Assembly (NCBI GenBank): GCA_963839475.1
Contig: CAWIVH010000012.1
Location: 372,001 to 436,000, forward strand
Origin: CAWIVH01 sp963839475
GTDB taxonomy: Bacteria > Acidobacteriota > UBA6911
Length of the DNA: 64,000 nucleotides
Direction of reading: 5' to 3'
The position numbers were made by a program, and so were the translations under genes. Shown here one piece after another: positions 34,923 to 43,676 of this stretch (its first letter is position 1; the number at the start of each line of letters is the position of its first letter). A model generated the notes under the pieces. The model searched no databases. It was not told the DNA's origin and worked only from the letters and a program-made list of their open reading frames with translations.

Positions 34923-34970
34923 GCGCAACATATTGTGGTAGAATCCAAAAAGTGATACAACATCTAGCGC
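34923..34970 (+). promoter_or_regulatory. paired NrdR boxes with embedded -10 element upstream of nrdJ
   Basis: Two 16-bp sites resemble the NrdR consensus ACACWATATMTWGTGT. GCGCAACATATTGTGG (34923-34938) matches 12 of the 14 core positions, and ATACAACATCTAGCGC (34955-34970) matches about 12 of 16. Their starts are 32 bp apart, three helical turns, the spacing known for NrdR operator pairs. A TAGAAT hexamer (34939-34944) between them could be the -10 element, so bound NrdR would block transcription. NrdR represses ribonucleotide reductase genes when dATP is high. Confidence 0.75.
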
Positions 34971-35259
34971 AGTTTTTTCATTGACTGGGTTTGCCGCATC
35001 GTGTAAAACCGAAATCCATCGAACATTGAAAATTTGGGAATGGTCGCTGCGTAACAACAATCCTGGGCAGTACCAATGATCGGGTGACCGGGTTAAAGAT
35101 GTCACTCGGGTGCCTAGCACATCAACACACACTCGGTGCGGGTTTCTCCAGATAGGTCCTGATTGCCGGCTGGGAGCCGGTCTGACAGGTTTGGTGCCTC
35201 CAGCGTCGGACAGAGGCAGTTGGCAACGGGTTGCATGGCTGGTATGAGGAGGATCGAAG
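34945..35259 (+). other. long untranslated leader of nrdJ
   Basis: About 300 bp separate the NrdR/-10 region from the nrdJ start. No ORF with coding character is present. One clear hairpin is CCGGCT-GGG-AGCCGG (35166-35180). I could not find the conserved cobalamin riboswitch core, so a structured leader is only a possibility. A good GAGGAGG lies at about 35246-35252. Confidence 0.35.
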
Positions 35260-37992
35260 ATGAGCAGTAATAAGGCGTTGCCTGCGGACAACATAACGCC
35301 CGTCGGTTATGTTGCGGAAGCCGGTAAAAATGCGCAGGCCGGGCTGGTTTTTGAGCGCTATTATTCGCGCGAAGGGGTCTCACCATACGATGAAATCGAC
35401 TGGGAGATCCGTACCGCAAGCATCGCCAATGAAAAGGGTGAAATCCTTTTCCAGCAGAATCACGTGGAGATTCCCAAAAGCTGGTCGCAGGCTGCAACTA
35501 ATATTGTAGTTTCAAAATATTTTCATGGACAGATCGGGACTCCCCAGCGGGAACGCAGCGTCCGCCAGCTGGTAAACCGGGTGGTCCGAACCATGACGGA
35601 ATGGGGAACACGCGGAGGCTACTTCGCATCCGAGAAGGACGCTGCCATTTTTCATGACGAGCTCGCTTTCCTGCTCCTCAACCAGTATGTCTCCTTTAAT
35701 TCCCCAGTCTGGTTCAATTGCGGGATCGAGCCGAAGCCGCAGTGTTCCGCTTGCTTCATCAATTCCGTGGAAGACACGATGGAATCGATTCTCGACCTGG
35801 CTCGGACTGAGGGACGTCTGTTCAAGTGGGGCTCGGGCACGGGGACGAACCTGTCGCCCCTGCGGTCGTCGAAGGCGAAGCTTTCGGGCGGAGGCATCGC
35901 TTCCGGGCCGGTAAGCTTTATGAAGGGTTTCGATGCGTTTGCGGGCGTCATCAAAAGCGGAGGAAAAACCCGTCGCGCCGCGAAGATGGTCATCCTGAAC
36001 ATCGATCATCCCGATGTGGTCGAATTTATAGAATGCAAGGCGAAGGAGGAGAAAAAGGCCTGGGTTTTGATCGACAACGGATACGACCCGTCTGTTGACG
36101 GAGAGGCTTATTCCAGCATCTTCTTCCAGAACGCGAACAACAGCGTGCGCGTAACCGATGATTTCATGAAGGCCGTCGAAATGGACGGCGTCTGGCAAAC
36201 ACGGGAGCGCAAAACGGGAGAGATCGCCAATGCCTACAAGGCGCGCGACCTGATGCGGAAGATCGGCGAATCGGCGTTCATCTGCGGCGATCCCGGCATG
36301 CAGTATGACACCACCATCAACCGATGGCACACCTGCAAGAACACCGCCGCCATCAATGCTTCGAATCCCTGCTCGGAATACATGTTCCTGGATGACTCAG
36401 CCTGCAACCTGGCTTCCTTCAACCTCATGAAATTTGCCGACGGGCAGGGAAATTTCGATGTCGTCGGCTTCCGGAAGTCGGTGGATGTCGTCATTTCAGC
36501 GATGGAATTCATTGTTGGCAACGCCAGTTACCCGACAGAGAAAATTGCCGCCAACAGCCACGATTACCGCCCGCTTGGGCTGGGATACGCCAATCTTGGG
36601 GCCCTGTTGATGTCGGAAGGGCTGGCTTACGACAGCGATCAGGGTCGTGATTTTGCTGCATCGATCACCGCCGTTCTTACGGGAGAAGCGTATCTTCAGT
36701 CGGCCCGCATTGCGGCTCACCTGGGGCCGTTCCAGGGCTACGCGAAAAACCGGGATTGTTTCCTGGAAGTCATGCGGATGCATCGCAACGCGGTGCAGAA
36801 AATCAACAGCGACAACGTCCCCAAGGAATTGCTGCGGGCAGCCCAGGAGTGCTGGGATGATGCCGTGCTCGAAGGCACGGTCCACGGCTACCGGAATGCG
36901 CAGGCCACGGTCTTGGCCCCGACCGGCACGATTGGATTCATGATGGATTGCGACACCACCGGCGTGGAACCGGACCTGGCGCTCGTTAAATTCAAGAAGC
37001 TGGTGGGTGGCGGGATGATGAAGATCGTCAACAACACCGTACCGGCGGCACTGGCGAAGCTAGGTTACTCGGAAAACCAGATCCAGGAGATCGACAACTG
37101 CATCAGGGAAAGCGGCACCATCGAGGGAGCGCCGTTTATAAAACCGGAACACCTGGCCGTGTTTGACTGCGCTTTCAAACCCCAAAAGGGGACCAGATCG
37201 ATTCACTACATGGGGCACATCAAAATGATGAGCGCCGTGCAGCCTTTTATTTCCGGCGCCATCTCCAAAACCGTGAATGTTCCGGAAAACGCCACGGTGG
37301 AAGAGATCATGGAAACCTACATGCAGGCCTGGAAGCTGGGAGTAAAAGCGATCGCCATATACCGCGACAACTCCAAACGCACCCAGCCCTTGAACACCGG
37401 CGCCACCAAAGCCGCCAAGGATGCCGAGGCTCAGGTATTCAAGCCGGTGCGGCGGAAACTGCCGACTGAGCGCCGGGCGATCACCCATAAGTTCAGTATC
37501 GCCGGTCACGAAGGCTACCTGACTGTCGGGATGTATCCCGACAATCAGCCGGGAGAAATATTCCTGGTCATGGCCAAAGAAGGGAGCACGATTTCCGGGC
37601 TGATGGACAGCTTCGCCACAGCCATCTCCCTTACCCTGCAATACGGCGTTCCGCTCAAAATCCTGATCGACAAATTCTCCCACGTGCGGTTCGAGCCTTC
37701 CGGGCATACCGGGAATCCGGAGGTCCCGATTGCCAAATCGATCATCGATTATATATTCCGGTGGCTCGCGGCAAAGTTCCTTCCCCGCGATGAGCAGGTG
37801 AAGGCAGGTGTGAATGTACAGGACCTGCCGGCGGCATCCCAGGAGCCCGCTCCGGCAGCCCAGCACGAAGACCTCCGGGCTTATTATTCGCTGGCCGATG
37901 CGCCATCGTGCGCCGGATGCGGGAGCATCATGATTCGCAACGGGTCCTGCTATAAGTGTCCCAACTGCGGCGAGACCAGCGGCTGCTCCTGA
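35260..37992 (+). CDS. nrdJ: vitamin B12-dependent (class II) ribonucleotide reductase
   Basis: The 910-aa protein starts at the ATG at 35260 behind GAGGAGG. It has the class II layout: FNSPVWFNCG with the first active-site Cys (about residues 146-155), CSACFINSVEDTM, LFKWGSGTGTNLSPLR, NPCSEYMFLDDSACNLASFNL with the radical-site Cys and Glu, and APTGTIGFMMDCDTTGVEP. The C-terminal Cys-rich tail (CAGCGSIM then CYKCPNCGETSGCS) rereduces the active site and binds zinc in this subgroup. It converts ribonucleotides to deoxyribonucleotides using adenosylcobalamin, independently of oxygen. No nrdAB or nrdD gene is near. Paired NrdR boxes lie upstream. Confidence 0.97.
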   Translation: MSSNKALPADNITPVGYVAEAGKNAQAGLVFERYYSREGVSPYDEIDWEIRTASIANEKGEILFQQNHVEIPKSWSQAATNIVVSKYFHGQIGTPQRERSVRQLVNRVVRTMTEWGTRGGYFASEKDAAIFHDELAFLLLNQYVSFNSPVWFNCGIEPKPQCSACFINSVEDTMESILDLARTEGRLFKWGSGTGTNLSPLRSSKAKLSGGGIASGPVSFMKGFDAFAGVIKSGGKTRRAAKMVILNIDHPDVVEFIECKAKEEKKAWVLIDNGYDPSVDGEAYSSIFFQNANNSVRVTDDFMKAVEMDGVWQTRERKTGEIANAYKARDLMRKIGESAFICGDPGMQYDTTINRWHTCKNTAAINASNPCSEYMFLDDSACNLASFNLMKFADGQGNFDVVGFRKSVDVVISAMEFIVGNASYPTEKIAANSHDYRPLGLGYANLGALLMSEGLAYDSDQGRDFAASITAVLTGEAYLQSARIAAHLGPFQGYAKNRDCFLEVMRMHRNAVQKINSDNVPKELLRAAQECWDDAVLEGTVHGYRNAQATVLAPTGTIGFMMDCDTTGVEPDLALVKFKKLVGGGMMKIVNNTVPAALAKLGYSENQIQEIDNCIRESGTIEGAPFIKPEHLAVFDCAFKPQKGTRSIHYMGHIKMMSAVQPFISGAISKTVNVPENATVEEIMETYMQAWKLGVKAIAIYRDNSKRTQPLNTGATKAAKDAEAQVFKPVRRKLPTERRAITHKFSIAGHEGYLTVGMYPDNQPGEIFLVMAKEGSTISGLMDSFATAISLTLQYGVPLKILIDKFSHVRFEPSGHTGNPEVPIAKSIIDYIFRWLAAKFLPRDEQVKAGVNVQDLPAASQEPAPAAQHEDLRAYYSLADAPSCAGCGSIMIRNGSCYKCPNCGETSGCS

Positions 37993-38086
37993 GTAATCGA
38001 TTTCAGGAGTACAGAGACGTATTTCCGCCCGTTAGAAAACCGCAAGCCGGATCGGATTGGGATACAGACAGGATTTGTCAATTATC

Positions 38087-38144
38087 ATTGGTCATTTAAC
38101 GTTTTAAAATTGGCTGGCTTCATTGGTCAATGGCTAATGACCAA
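38087..38144. repeat. palindromic intergenic element with ATTGGTCA/TGACCAAT words
   Basis: CATTGGTCAT (38087-38096) is followed by CATTGGTCAATGGCTAATGA and CCAA (38121-38144), where TTGGTCA and TGACCAA pair across an 8-nt loop. The words are repeated with drift, as in the other intergenic palindromes of this window. Confidence 0.6.
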
Positions 38145-38187
38145 CGAGAGATGACATCTACAATCGGGTTTCGTTTCACGGCCGGGA

Positions 38188-38196
38188 TGTTAGAAT
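38188..38196 (+). promoter_or_regulatory. extended -10 promoter, probable leaderless transcript
   Basis: TGTTAGAAT (TG-N-TAGAAT) ends 6 bp before the ATG at 38203, placing the predicted transcript start at or next to the A of the start codon. No ribosome site precedes this ATG, which fits a leaderless mRNA. Confidence 0.45.
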
Positions 38197-38202
38197 ATCC
38201 CC

Positions 38203-40998
38203 ATGAAACGACATCCCTTTTTGCCCGTATTTTGGTTTTGTCTGATTTCTTCAGCTTCGGCGCAGCAAAGAGTTCCCCCCTACGACCTGTGGACCGACCA
38301 GGTCATGGCCGACATCCGGAACGCCGGTACGCTTGAGGTCCAAGTCACTCCCCGCGCGGGCTATTACGATGTCTTTTTCACCTCGAACCCGGCCGCCGGC
38401 TATTTTGACTCCACCGCCCCCTACGCGAAACACACGAACGAAAAGATTCGCATTCACGCGTACCTGGCCCTGCCTCTGTTCGGGAGCGGCCCCTTCCCGG
38501 CCATCGTCATCGGCCATGGGCACGGCGGACAAGCCGACCTCACGCTGACGCAGAATGTAGCTTTTCTTGGATATGTAGCTCTTTCCATTGATGGGCCTCA
38601 GGCCGGGCAATCGACGGGTGGTCCGCGCGATGAAAACCAGGCGTGGATCTCGGTCGATGACGGCCCGCAATATAGCTATTTGTATCATTACGCCTATGCC
38701 GGCATGCGCGCGGTGACCTTGCTGGAGCACCTCTCCCGCCAAACCGGGAATCCTTACCGCATCGATGCCAACAAACTCGCAGCCCTGGGAGCCTCCATGG
38801 GTGGGCTCCTCACAACCTACATGAACGGGATCGACGCGCGCCTGAAAGCGGCGATCGCGATAGTTTCCGCGGGCAATTGGCCGACCGTTGTGAGATACCC
38901 CAACGGCTGGCTCTACCACGGACTCTATACCGCGACCCGGGACCTGCCCTACAACGGTGCGGACCCGATCAACTCGATTGAGAATGTGGACAACGACCCG
39001 ACCGCCATAACCTTCATGAATTACTTCGACCCGATCCGTTATGGGCCGCAGCAGCACGCCCCGATTCTGACCATCATCGGAACCCACGATGAATATTTCC
39101 CGTTCCCGGCTGCCAACCTGCAGCAGTTGGCCTTCGATTCGGCGGGCACGCACGCCAATTTCGAAAAACGACTCTGGTTGATTCCCAACGCCACGCACGG
39201 CCTCGAAAACGCCAGTTCCCTGACGGGACTGGCTTCGGGTGCCCGTCAATGGCTGGAGTATGCATTCGGAAACCGGGCCAGGCCGTTAGCCACGCCCCGG
39301 ATTGCCCTTTCGAGCGGCGGAGCCGGATTGCGTTTCGAGATTACTCTGGCGGAGACAGCAGCCAGGCTGGCTGGCGCCAGCATCGAGCTCCAGGTCGCGA
39401 CAAAGGTCGATTCGAGGGTAACGCCGATCAAAGATTTCAAAGCCTATGCGGCAACCTGGCAGGGAGACCGGTATGTCGCAACTCTGCCTCCCGGCGAGAA
39501 GACAGCGGCGGGAGACCTCATAACTGCGGACAACGCGCTTTATTTTGCCACGATAACCGATTCGGGAGGACTCCCGGTTTCTTCCCTGTTTTACAAGGGG
39601 CAGGAAATGCTGGATGCATCGAGTGCCTATCAGCCTGGAATCGACCCGTGGCCTTCGGACACGATCGTAGCGCCGGTGCCCCCGCCGCCTGCCGATGCGG
39701 CTGAAGCGGTTTCGAGCTCGATCCCGAACCCGAGCAACAGCGCCTACCAGGGGATGGCCTTGTCCAATCCCGGGAGCACCGGCAAAAGAGTGCGTGTTGA
39801 GGCACGCACGCCGGATGGCCGCATCGCCGCGGCGGAAGGTTTGATCAATCCTATTTCTCTTTACATCCCCGCGAACAGCCAGCAGGTTTTTGTAGCGGAA
39901 GAATGGTTCGGACGCGGCGCCGGTAAGTTTAACGGGAGCCTGCACGCCTTCTGGTCCGAATCGAATCAGTCCTCGCTTTCCTTCCGTGGATCCGTGGGTC
40001 CAACCGAACTCGATGGCATTGGGCCTGTGCGCGGCCTATCGGCCGGACTTTGGCTGCCGCTAATCCCTGAACAGGACCCGGCTGCAAATCGCAAAATCCG
40101 TATTTTCGGAGGAGCAACGGCTGCGGATGTGCAGATTATTTATCGCGACAGCAATGGTGAAGCCGCAGCAATTCCACCGGTGCAGGTCAAAGTGCCGGCG
40201 CGCGGCACGGCGGATGTGATACCCCCGATGTTCGTATATGCAGCCCAGCCCGCGTCAGCCGAAATCAAAGCGTCTTCCCCTCTTTCAGCCCGCATGGAAG
40301 TGAGCGGCGCGAAGGACACCTGGAGCGTCGAGGCGCGTTGGGTCCCATCGGCGACCCGTTACTTTCAGCCTCATACCGAATGGAACGGCACATTCACAAC
40401 CCGGTTGGTTTTGCTCAATCCCTCTTCATCTGTGCGTGTGGTGCGGCCCCACCTGCGAACCAGAATCGGAGCTGAAGTCGGAATCGGTTCGACAGTCGAG
40501 ATTAAGCCGTGGTCGGTCTTCACTTCGACCGTCGAATCGCTTTTTGGAGGGGCCGGAAGCCAGGCAGGGGCCGGTTGGATTGACATCGATTCGCCCGACG
40601 GTCCGATCCTGGTAGAAGCCTTGGCGGTGGATCTCCGCACGGGTGCGTCAGCCTCTTCAGCGGTTGAAGGCGGCGTCGCCGGGACTTTTTCAATGCCGTT
40701 TTATGTGGAGTCACTGGGCTATTGGACCGGGCTGGCGATTGTCAGCGCGGGCAACCTGGAGACCAACCTGACCATTCAAGCGCTGGACCGTGGAGGTAAG
40801 GTTCTGGGTTCCTGGGCGGAGAAACTGGGACCGCTGCAGAGCAGCACCAAACTTGTTTCTCAGTGGATCCAGGGCTTGCCGTTGGGAACTACGGGGCAGA
40901 TTGTCATCACCTCCTCCGCGCCTGCGGCCCTGCTGGCCTATTTTGGAACGGACGACGGCGCGGCCCTGGCAGCCATCCCGTTTACTCCGGTACCCTGA
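38203..40998 (+). CDS. large secreted alpha/beta hydrolase with beta-rich C-terminal domains
   Basis: The 931-aa protein has a signal peptide (FLPVFWFCLISSASA). Residues about 60-350 form an alpha/beta hydrolase: PFPAIVIGHGHGGQADLTL (oxyanion region), the nucleophile elbow GASMGG (about 202), an acid in IIGTHDEYFPFP and a His in NATHGLEN, in the manner of acetyl-xylan esterase or dipeptidyl-peptidase-like hydrolases. The remaining 550 residues are beta-rich, Ser/Ala/Gly-rich repeats with recurrent NPSNSAYQGMALSNP- and LLNPSSSVR-type strands, probably Ig-like adhesion or substrate-binding modules. Substrate unknown. No signal for cell-surface anchoring is visible at the C-terminus. Confidence 0.82.
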   Translation: MKRHPFLPVFWFCLISSASAQQRVPPYDLWTDQVMADIRNAGTLEVQVTPRAGYYDVFFTSNPAAGYFDSTAPYAKHTNEKIRIHAYLALPLFGSGPFPAIVIGHGHGGQADLTLTQNVAFLGYVALSIDGPQAGQSTGGPRDENQAWISVDDGPQYSYLYHYAYAGMRAVTLLEHLSRQTGNPYRIDANKLAALGASMGGLLTTYMNGIDARLKAAIAIVSAGNWPTVVRYPNGWLYHGLYTATRDLPYNGADPINSIENVDNDPTAITFMNYFDPIRYGPQQHAPILTIIGTHDEYFPFPAANLQQLAFDSAGTHANFEKRLWLIPNATHGLENASSLTGLASGARQWLEYAFGNRARPLATPRIALSSGGAGLRFEITLAETAARLAGASIELQVATKVDSRVTPIKDFKAYAATWQGDRYVATLPPGEKTAAGDLITADNALYFATITDSGGLPVSSLFYKGQEMLDASSAYQPGIDPWPSDTIVAPVPPPPADAAEAVSSSIPNPSNSAYQGMALSNPGSTGKRVRVEARTPDGRIAAAEGLINPISLYIPANSQQVFVAEEWFGRGAGKFNGSLHAFWSESNQSSLSFRGSVGPTELDGIGPVRGLSAGLWLPLIPEQDPAANRKIRIFGGATAADVQIIYRDSNGEAAAIPPVQVKVPARGTADVIPPMFVYAAQPASAEIKASSPLSARMEVSGAKDTWSVEARWVPSATRYFQPHTEWNGTFTTRLVLLNPSSSVRVVRPHLRTRIGAEVGIGSTVEIKPWSVFTSTVESLFGGAGSQAGAGWIDIDSPDGPILVEALAVDLRTGASASSAVEGGVAGTFSMPFYVESLGYWTGLAIVSAGNLETNLTIQALDRGGKVLGSWAEKLGPLQSSTKLVSQWIQGLPLGTTGQIVITSSAPAALLAYFGTDDGAALAAIPFTPVP

Positions 40999-41054
40999 AG
41001 GTGAGACGGATGTATAGCTCGATTCATCGGAATCTTTCCGCGCAAAACCAACTC

Positions 41055-41119
41055 GAACCGTGAAGGCCACCAAGAAGCCGGATCATTACATGCGTTTTTT
41101 TTCGCGGTCTTCGCGGTTC
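41055..41119. repeat. inverted repeat of GAACCGYGAAGRC words
   Basis: GAACCGTGAAGGC (41055-41067) and GTCTTCGCGGTTC (41107-41119) pair over 11 of 13 positions, with a T run near 41095-41102. It lies in the 313-bp gap between the hydrolase and the ABC transporter operon. The rest of the gap holds no gene that I can support. Confidence 0.5.
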
Positions 41120-41311
41120 AATTTGTCGAGCGTGCCAAATTCCCGGAGAGTAGGCTGGCAACTTAGTGCAAAAGTTAGATGCCCGGCTTCGTTTCCCGCT
41201 TCCGCCATTCGCAGGCTGAATCCCGCCATTCGCCGGATTTTGATTTGCATATGTCTGGCACGGTATTAGCCTGTCATCGAGCAGAAGCGGACAAAGGGGG
41301 TATCCAGGCTC

Positions 41312-42481
41312 ATGAAATACCTTCGCCTTCTCTGGAATAATATCTTCCGCAATCGTCGGCGCACCTTTCTCACGATCACCAGCATCGCCATTTCTCTGTT
41401 TTTGATCGCGACCCTGGTCACGATGCTGCGGGAAATGGAAAATCCGCCCCAGACTCCGCACTCAGCCCTGAGGCTGCTCACGCGGCATCGGGTCTCCCTG
41501 GCCAACATCCTGCCGATGTCATACCGCGCCAAGATCGCACGCGTGGAAGGGGTCGATGCGGTTATAGGCTGCATGTGGTTCGGCGGAATCTACAAAGACC
41601 CGAAGAATTTCTTCGCCCAGTTTGCGGCCGATTCCGATCAGTTTTTTCAGATCTACGGTGATATGGAGCTCCCCGAAGAGCAGAAGACCGGGTATATAAA
41701 AGACCGCACCGGCGCCCTGGTGGGCCAGAATCTGGCTGATCGCTTTGGCTGGAAGCTCGGGGACCGGATTACGCTTCAGGGAGCTCTGTTTGATTTCAAC
41801 CCGGAGTTGACCATCCGAGCCATTTACTCCGGCGGCAGTGACGACGGCAGCACATTTTATTTCCATTGGGAATATTTCAACGAGGGGATGAAGCAGGTTT
41901 TCCCGGGCGGCGGCGAGGCCGCCAATTTTACGGGCTTTTACATGATCCGGGCAGCTTCGGCCGAAAAGGTGCCCGTGATTGCCGAAGCTGTAGACGATCT
42001 TTTCAAAAACACCAGCTCTCCTACCAAGACAGAAAGCGAGAAAGCTTTCCTGCTGGGATTTCTCGCCATGATGGGGAACATCCGGTTGCTGGTCACGAGC
42101 ATCTGCTCGGTCATGATGTTCACCATTGTCCTGGTGGCGGCCAACACCATGGCCATGTCGATTCGCGAGCGCGTGCGCGAAATTGGAATCCTGAAAGCGC
42201 TGGGATTCAGGAAGCTTCAGGTGCTGTCCCTTCTTATCGGCGAATCGGTTTTCCTATCCCTGAGCGGATCGCTGCTCGGAGCATTGGGGGCCAAGGTGCT
42301 GTTTTCCAAGGCCAAGCTGGCGGCGGCCACCGGGGGAATGTTTCAGCAGCTCAACGTCCGTCCGGGCACCATTGCTTTTTGCGCCCTGCTGGGGATCGTG
42401 GTGGGAATACTGTCGGCCGGCATCCCGGCGTGGCAGGCCGCAGGCCGGAAGGTTGTGGATTCACTGCGGGATGTGGATTGA
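41312..42481 (+). CDS. ABC transporter permease, MacB/FtsX type (first)
   Basis: The 389-aa protein has one N-terminal transmembrane helix (FLTITSIAISLFLIATLVTML), a periplasmic MacB-like core of about 240 residues and three C-terminal helices (NIRLLVTSICSVMMFTIVLVAA, LLIGESVFLSLSGSLLGALG, AFCALLGIVVGILSAGIPAW). The FtsX-type segment with SIRERVREIGILKALGFRK, seen just before the third helix, couples to the ATPase. It forms the first subunit of an export or mechanotransmission complex with the next two genes; 19 bp separate it from the second permease. Confidence 0.92.
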   Translation: MKYLRLLWNNIFRNRRRTFLTITSIAISLFLIATLVTMLREMENPPQTPHSALRLLTRHRVSLANILPMSYRAKIARVEGVDAVIGCMWFGGIYKDPKNFFAQFAADSDQFFQIYGDMELPEEQKTGYIKDRTGALVGQNLADRFGWKLGDRITLQGALFDFNPELTIRAIYSGGSDDGSTFYFHWEYFNEGMKQVFPGGGEAANFTGFYMIRAASAEKVPVIAEAVDDLFKNTSSPTKTESEKAFLLGFLAMMGNIRLLVTSICSVMMFTIVLVAANTMAMSIRERVREIGILKALGFRKLQVLSLLIGESVFLSLSGSLLGALGAKVLFSKAKLAAATGGMFQQLNVRPGTIAFCALLGIVVGILSAGIPAWQAAGRKVVDSLRDVD

Positions 42482-42500
42482 AGAAGGAGCGAGGAATCCA

Positions 42501-43658
42501 GTGAAAATACCCATTCGGTACAATCTCGGCAGCCTGTGGGCACGGCGCACCGGGACCTTCATGGCGGTTTTGGGAATCGGGTTCACCGTCGCGATCTTCG
42601 TCACAATGATGGCTCTGGTGAACGGGCTTGAATCGACCTTTGTCGACACGGGTCATGAAAACTGCCTCGTGGTTCTTAGGCAGGGGAGTCAGAACGAAAG
42701 CAACAGCTACTTTGTGCGCGATCTGTTCCCTACCATCCGTTTCCTGCCGGGCGTGGCCAAGGCCGCCAACGGCGATCCTCTGGCGGTCGGCGAAAACATT
42801 GTGATCATCAACAGCGAGCGCCTGAAGGGTGATTCCTCCAATGCCATCGTGCGCGGAACATCGGAGATGGCCTTTGCCCTCCGCCCCGAGGTGAAAATTG
42901 TTGAAGGCCGAGTTTTTCGTCCGGGTCTCCGGGAAATCATCGTGGCGCGATCGCTTTCCCGGCGTTTTAAAAACATGGCACTCGGGGATACCATCCATTT
43001 TGCCCGCAGCAATTGGAAAGTCGTGGGCATCTTCGACGCCGGCGGAACAGCGTATGACAGCGAGGTCTGGGCCGATTATTCCGAGATCTCCGACGATTGG
43101 GACCGCCCGAGCTACTCATCGGTTCTACTCAAAGCTGAAAACGGCGAAGCGGCGGAGCAAATCCGGAAGAAGATTGCCGCCGACCAGCGGATCAACCTGC
43201 AGGCGATCCCCCAGCAGAAATATTATGCCGATCAGACCTCGTCCTCCGTGGGGATAAAGTCCCTGGGTTACTTCATCGCGTTCGTCATGGGGATCGGCGC
43301 CAGTTTCGCCGCCATGAATATGATGTACGGAGCGGTCATCTCGCGTTCCAAGGAAATCGCCACGTTGCGGTCGATAGGGTTCCGGAGAAGGCACATCATG
43401 GCCTCGTTCATGATGGAATCGCTGTTGCTGGGAGCCATGGGCGGGATCCTGGGATGCCTCATGGCGCTGCCGCTTCACGGGATCTCCTCCGGAACGGCCA
43501 ATTTCCAAACCTTCAGCGAGGTGCTGTTCAATTTCCGCATCACGCCGGCCATCCTTCTCAGGGGGATTCTTTTCGCCTCATTGGTCGGAGTGGTCGGCGG
43601 GTTCTTTCCCGCGCGACGCGCTTCCCGGGCCAAATTAATCGATATCATGAAACAGTAG
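42501..43658 (+). CDS. ABC transporter permease, MacB/FtsX type (second)
   Basis: The 385-aa protein uses the GTG at 42501, directly behind AAGGAGCGAGG; the longer open frame overlaps the previous gene and has no homology there. It has an N-terminal helix (TFMAVLGIGFTVAIFVTMMAL), a periplasmic core, and three C-terminal helices (YFIAFVMGIGASFAAMNMMYG, LLLGAMGGILGCLMALPL, ILFASLVGVVGGFF). The coupling segment reads SRSKEIATLRSIGFRRRH. It is homologous in topology but clearly diverged from the first permease, so the exporter is a heterodimer. Confidence 0.92.
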   Translation: MKIPIRYNLGSLWARRTGTFMAVLGIGFTVAIFVTMMALVNGLESTFVDTGHENCLVVLRQGSQNESNSYFVRDLFPTIRFLPGVAKAANGDPLAVGENIVIINSERLKGDSSNAIVRGTSEMAFALRPEVKIVEGRVFRPGLREIIVARSLSRRFKNMALGDTIHFARSNWKVVGIFDAGGTAYDSEVWADYSEISDDWDRPSYSSVLLKAENGEAAEQIRKKIAADQRINLQAIPQQKYYADQTSSSVGIKSLGYFIAFVMGIGASFAAMNMMYGAVISRSKEIATLRSIGFRRRHIMASFMMESLLLGAMGGILGCLMALPLHGISSGTANFQTFSEVLFNFRITPAILLRGILFASLVGVVGGFFPARRASRAKLIDIMKQ

Positions 43659-43676
43659 CGGATAAGGATTGCACCC

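Noticed and set aside
35041..35259. Cobalamin riboswitch in the nrdJ leader
   Set aside because: The conserved B12-box and core pairing were not found in this leader, despite the cofactor of the enzyme.
34731..35294. 187-aa minus-strand ORF between the exonuclease and nrdJ
   Set aside because: No homology, crosses the NrdR boxes and runs into the nrdJ start; composition is non-coding.
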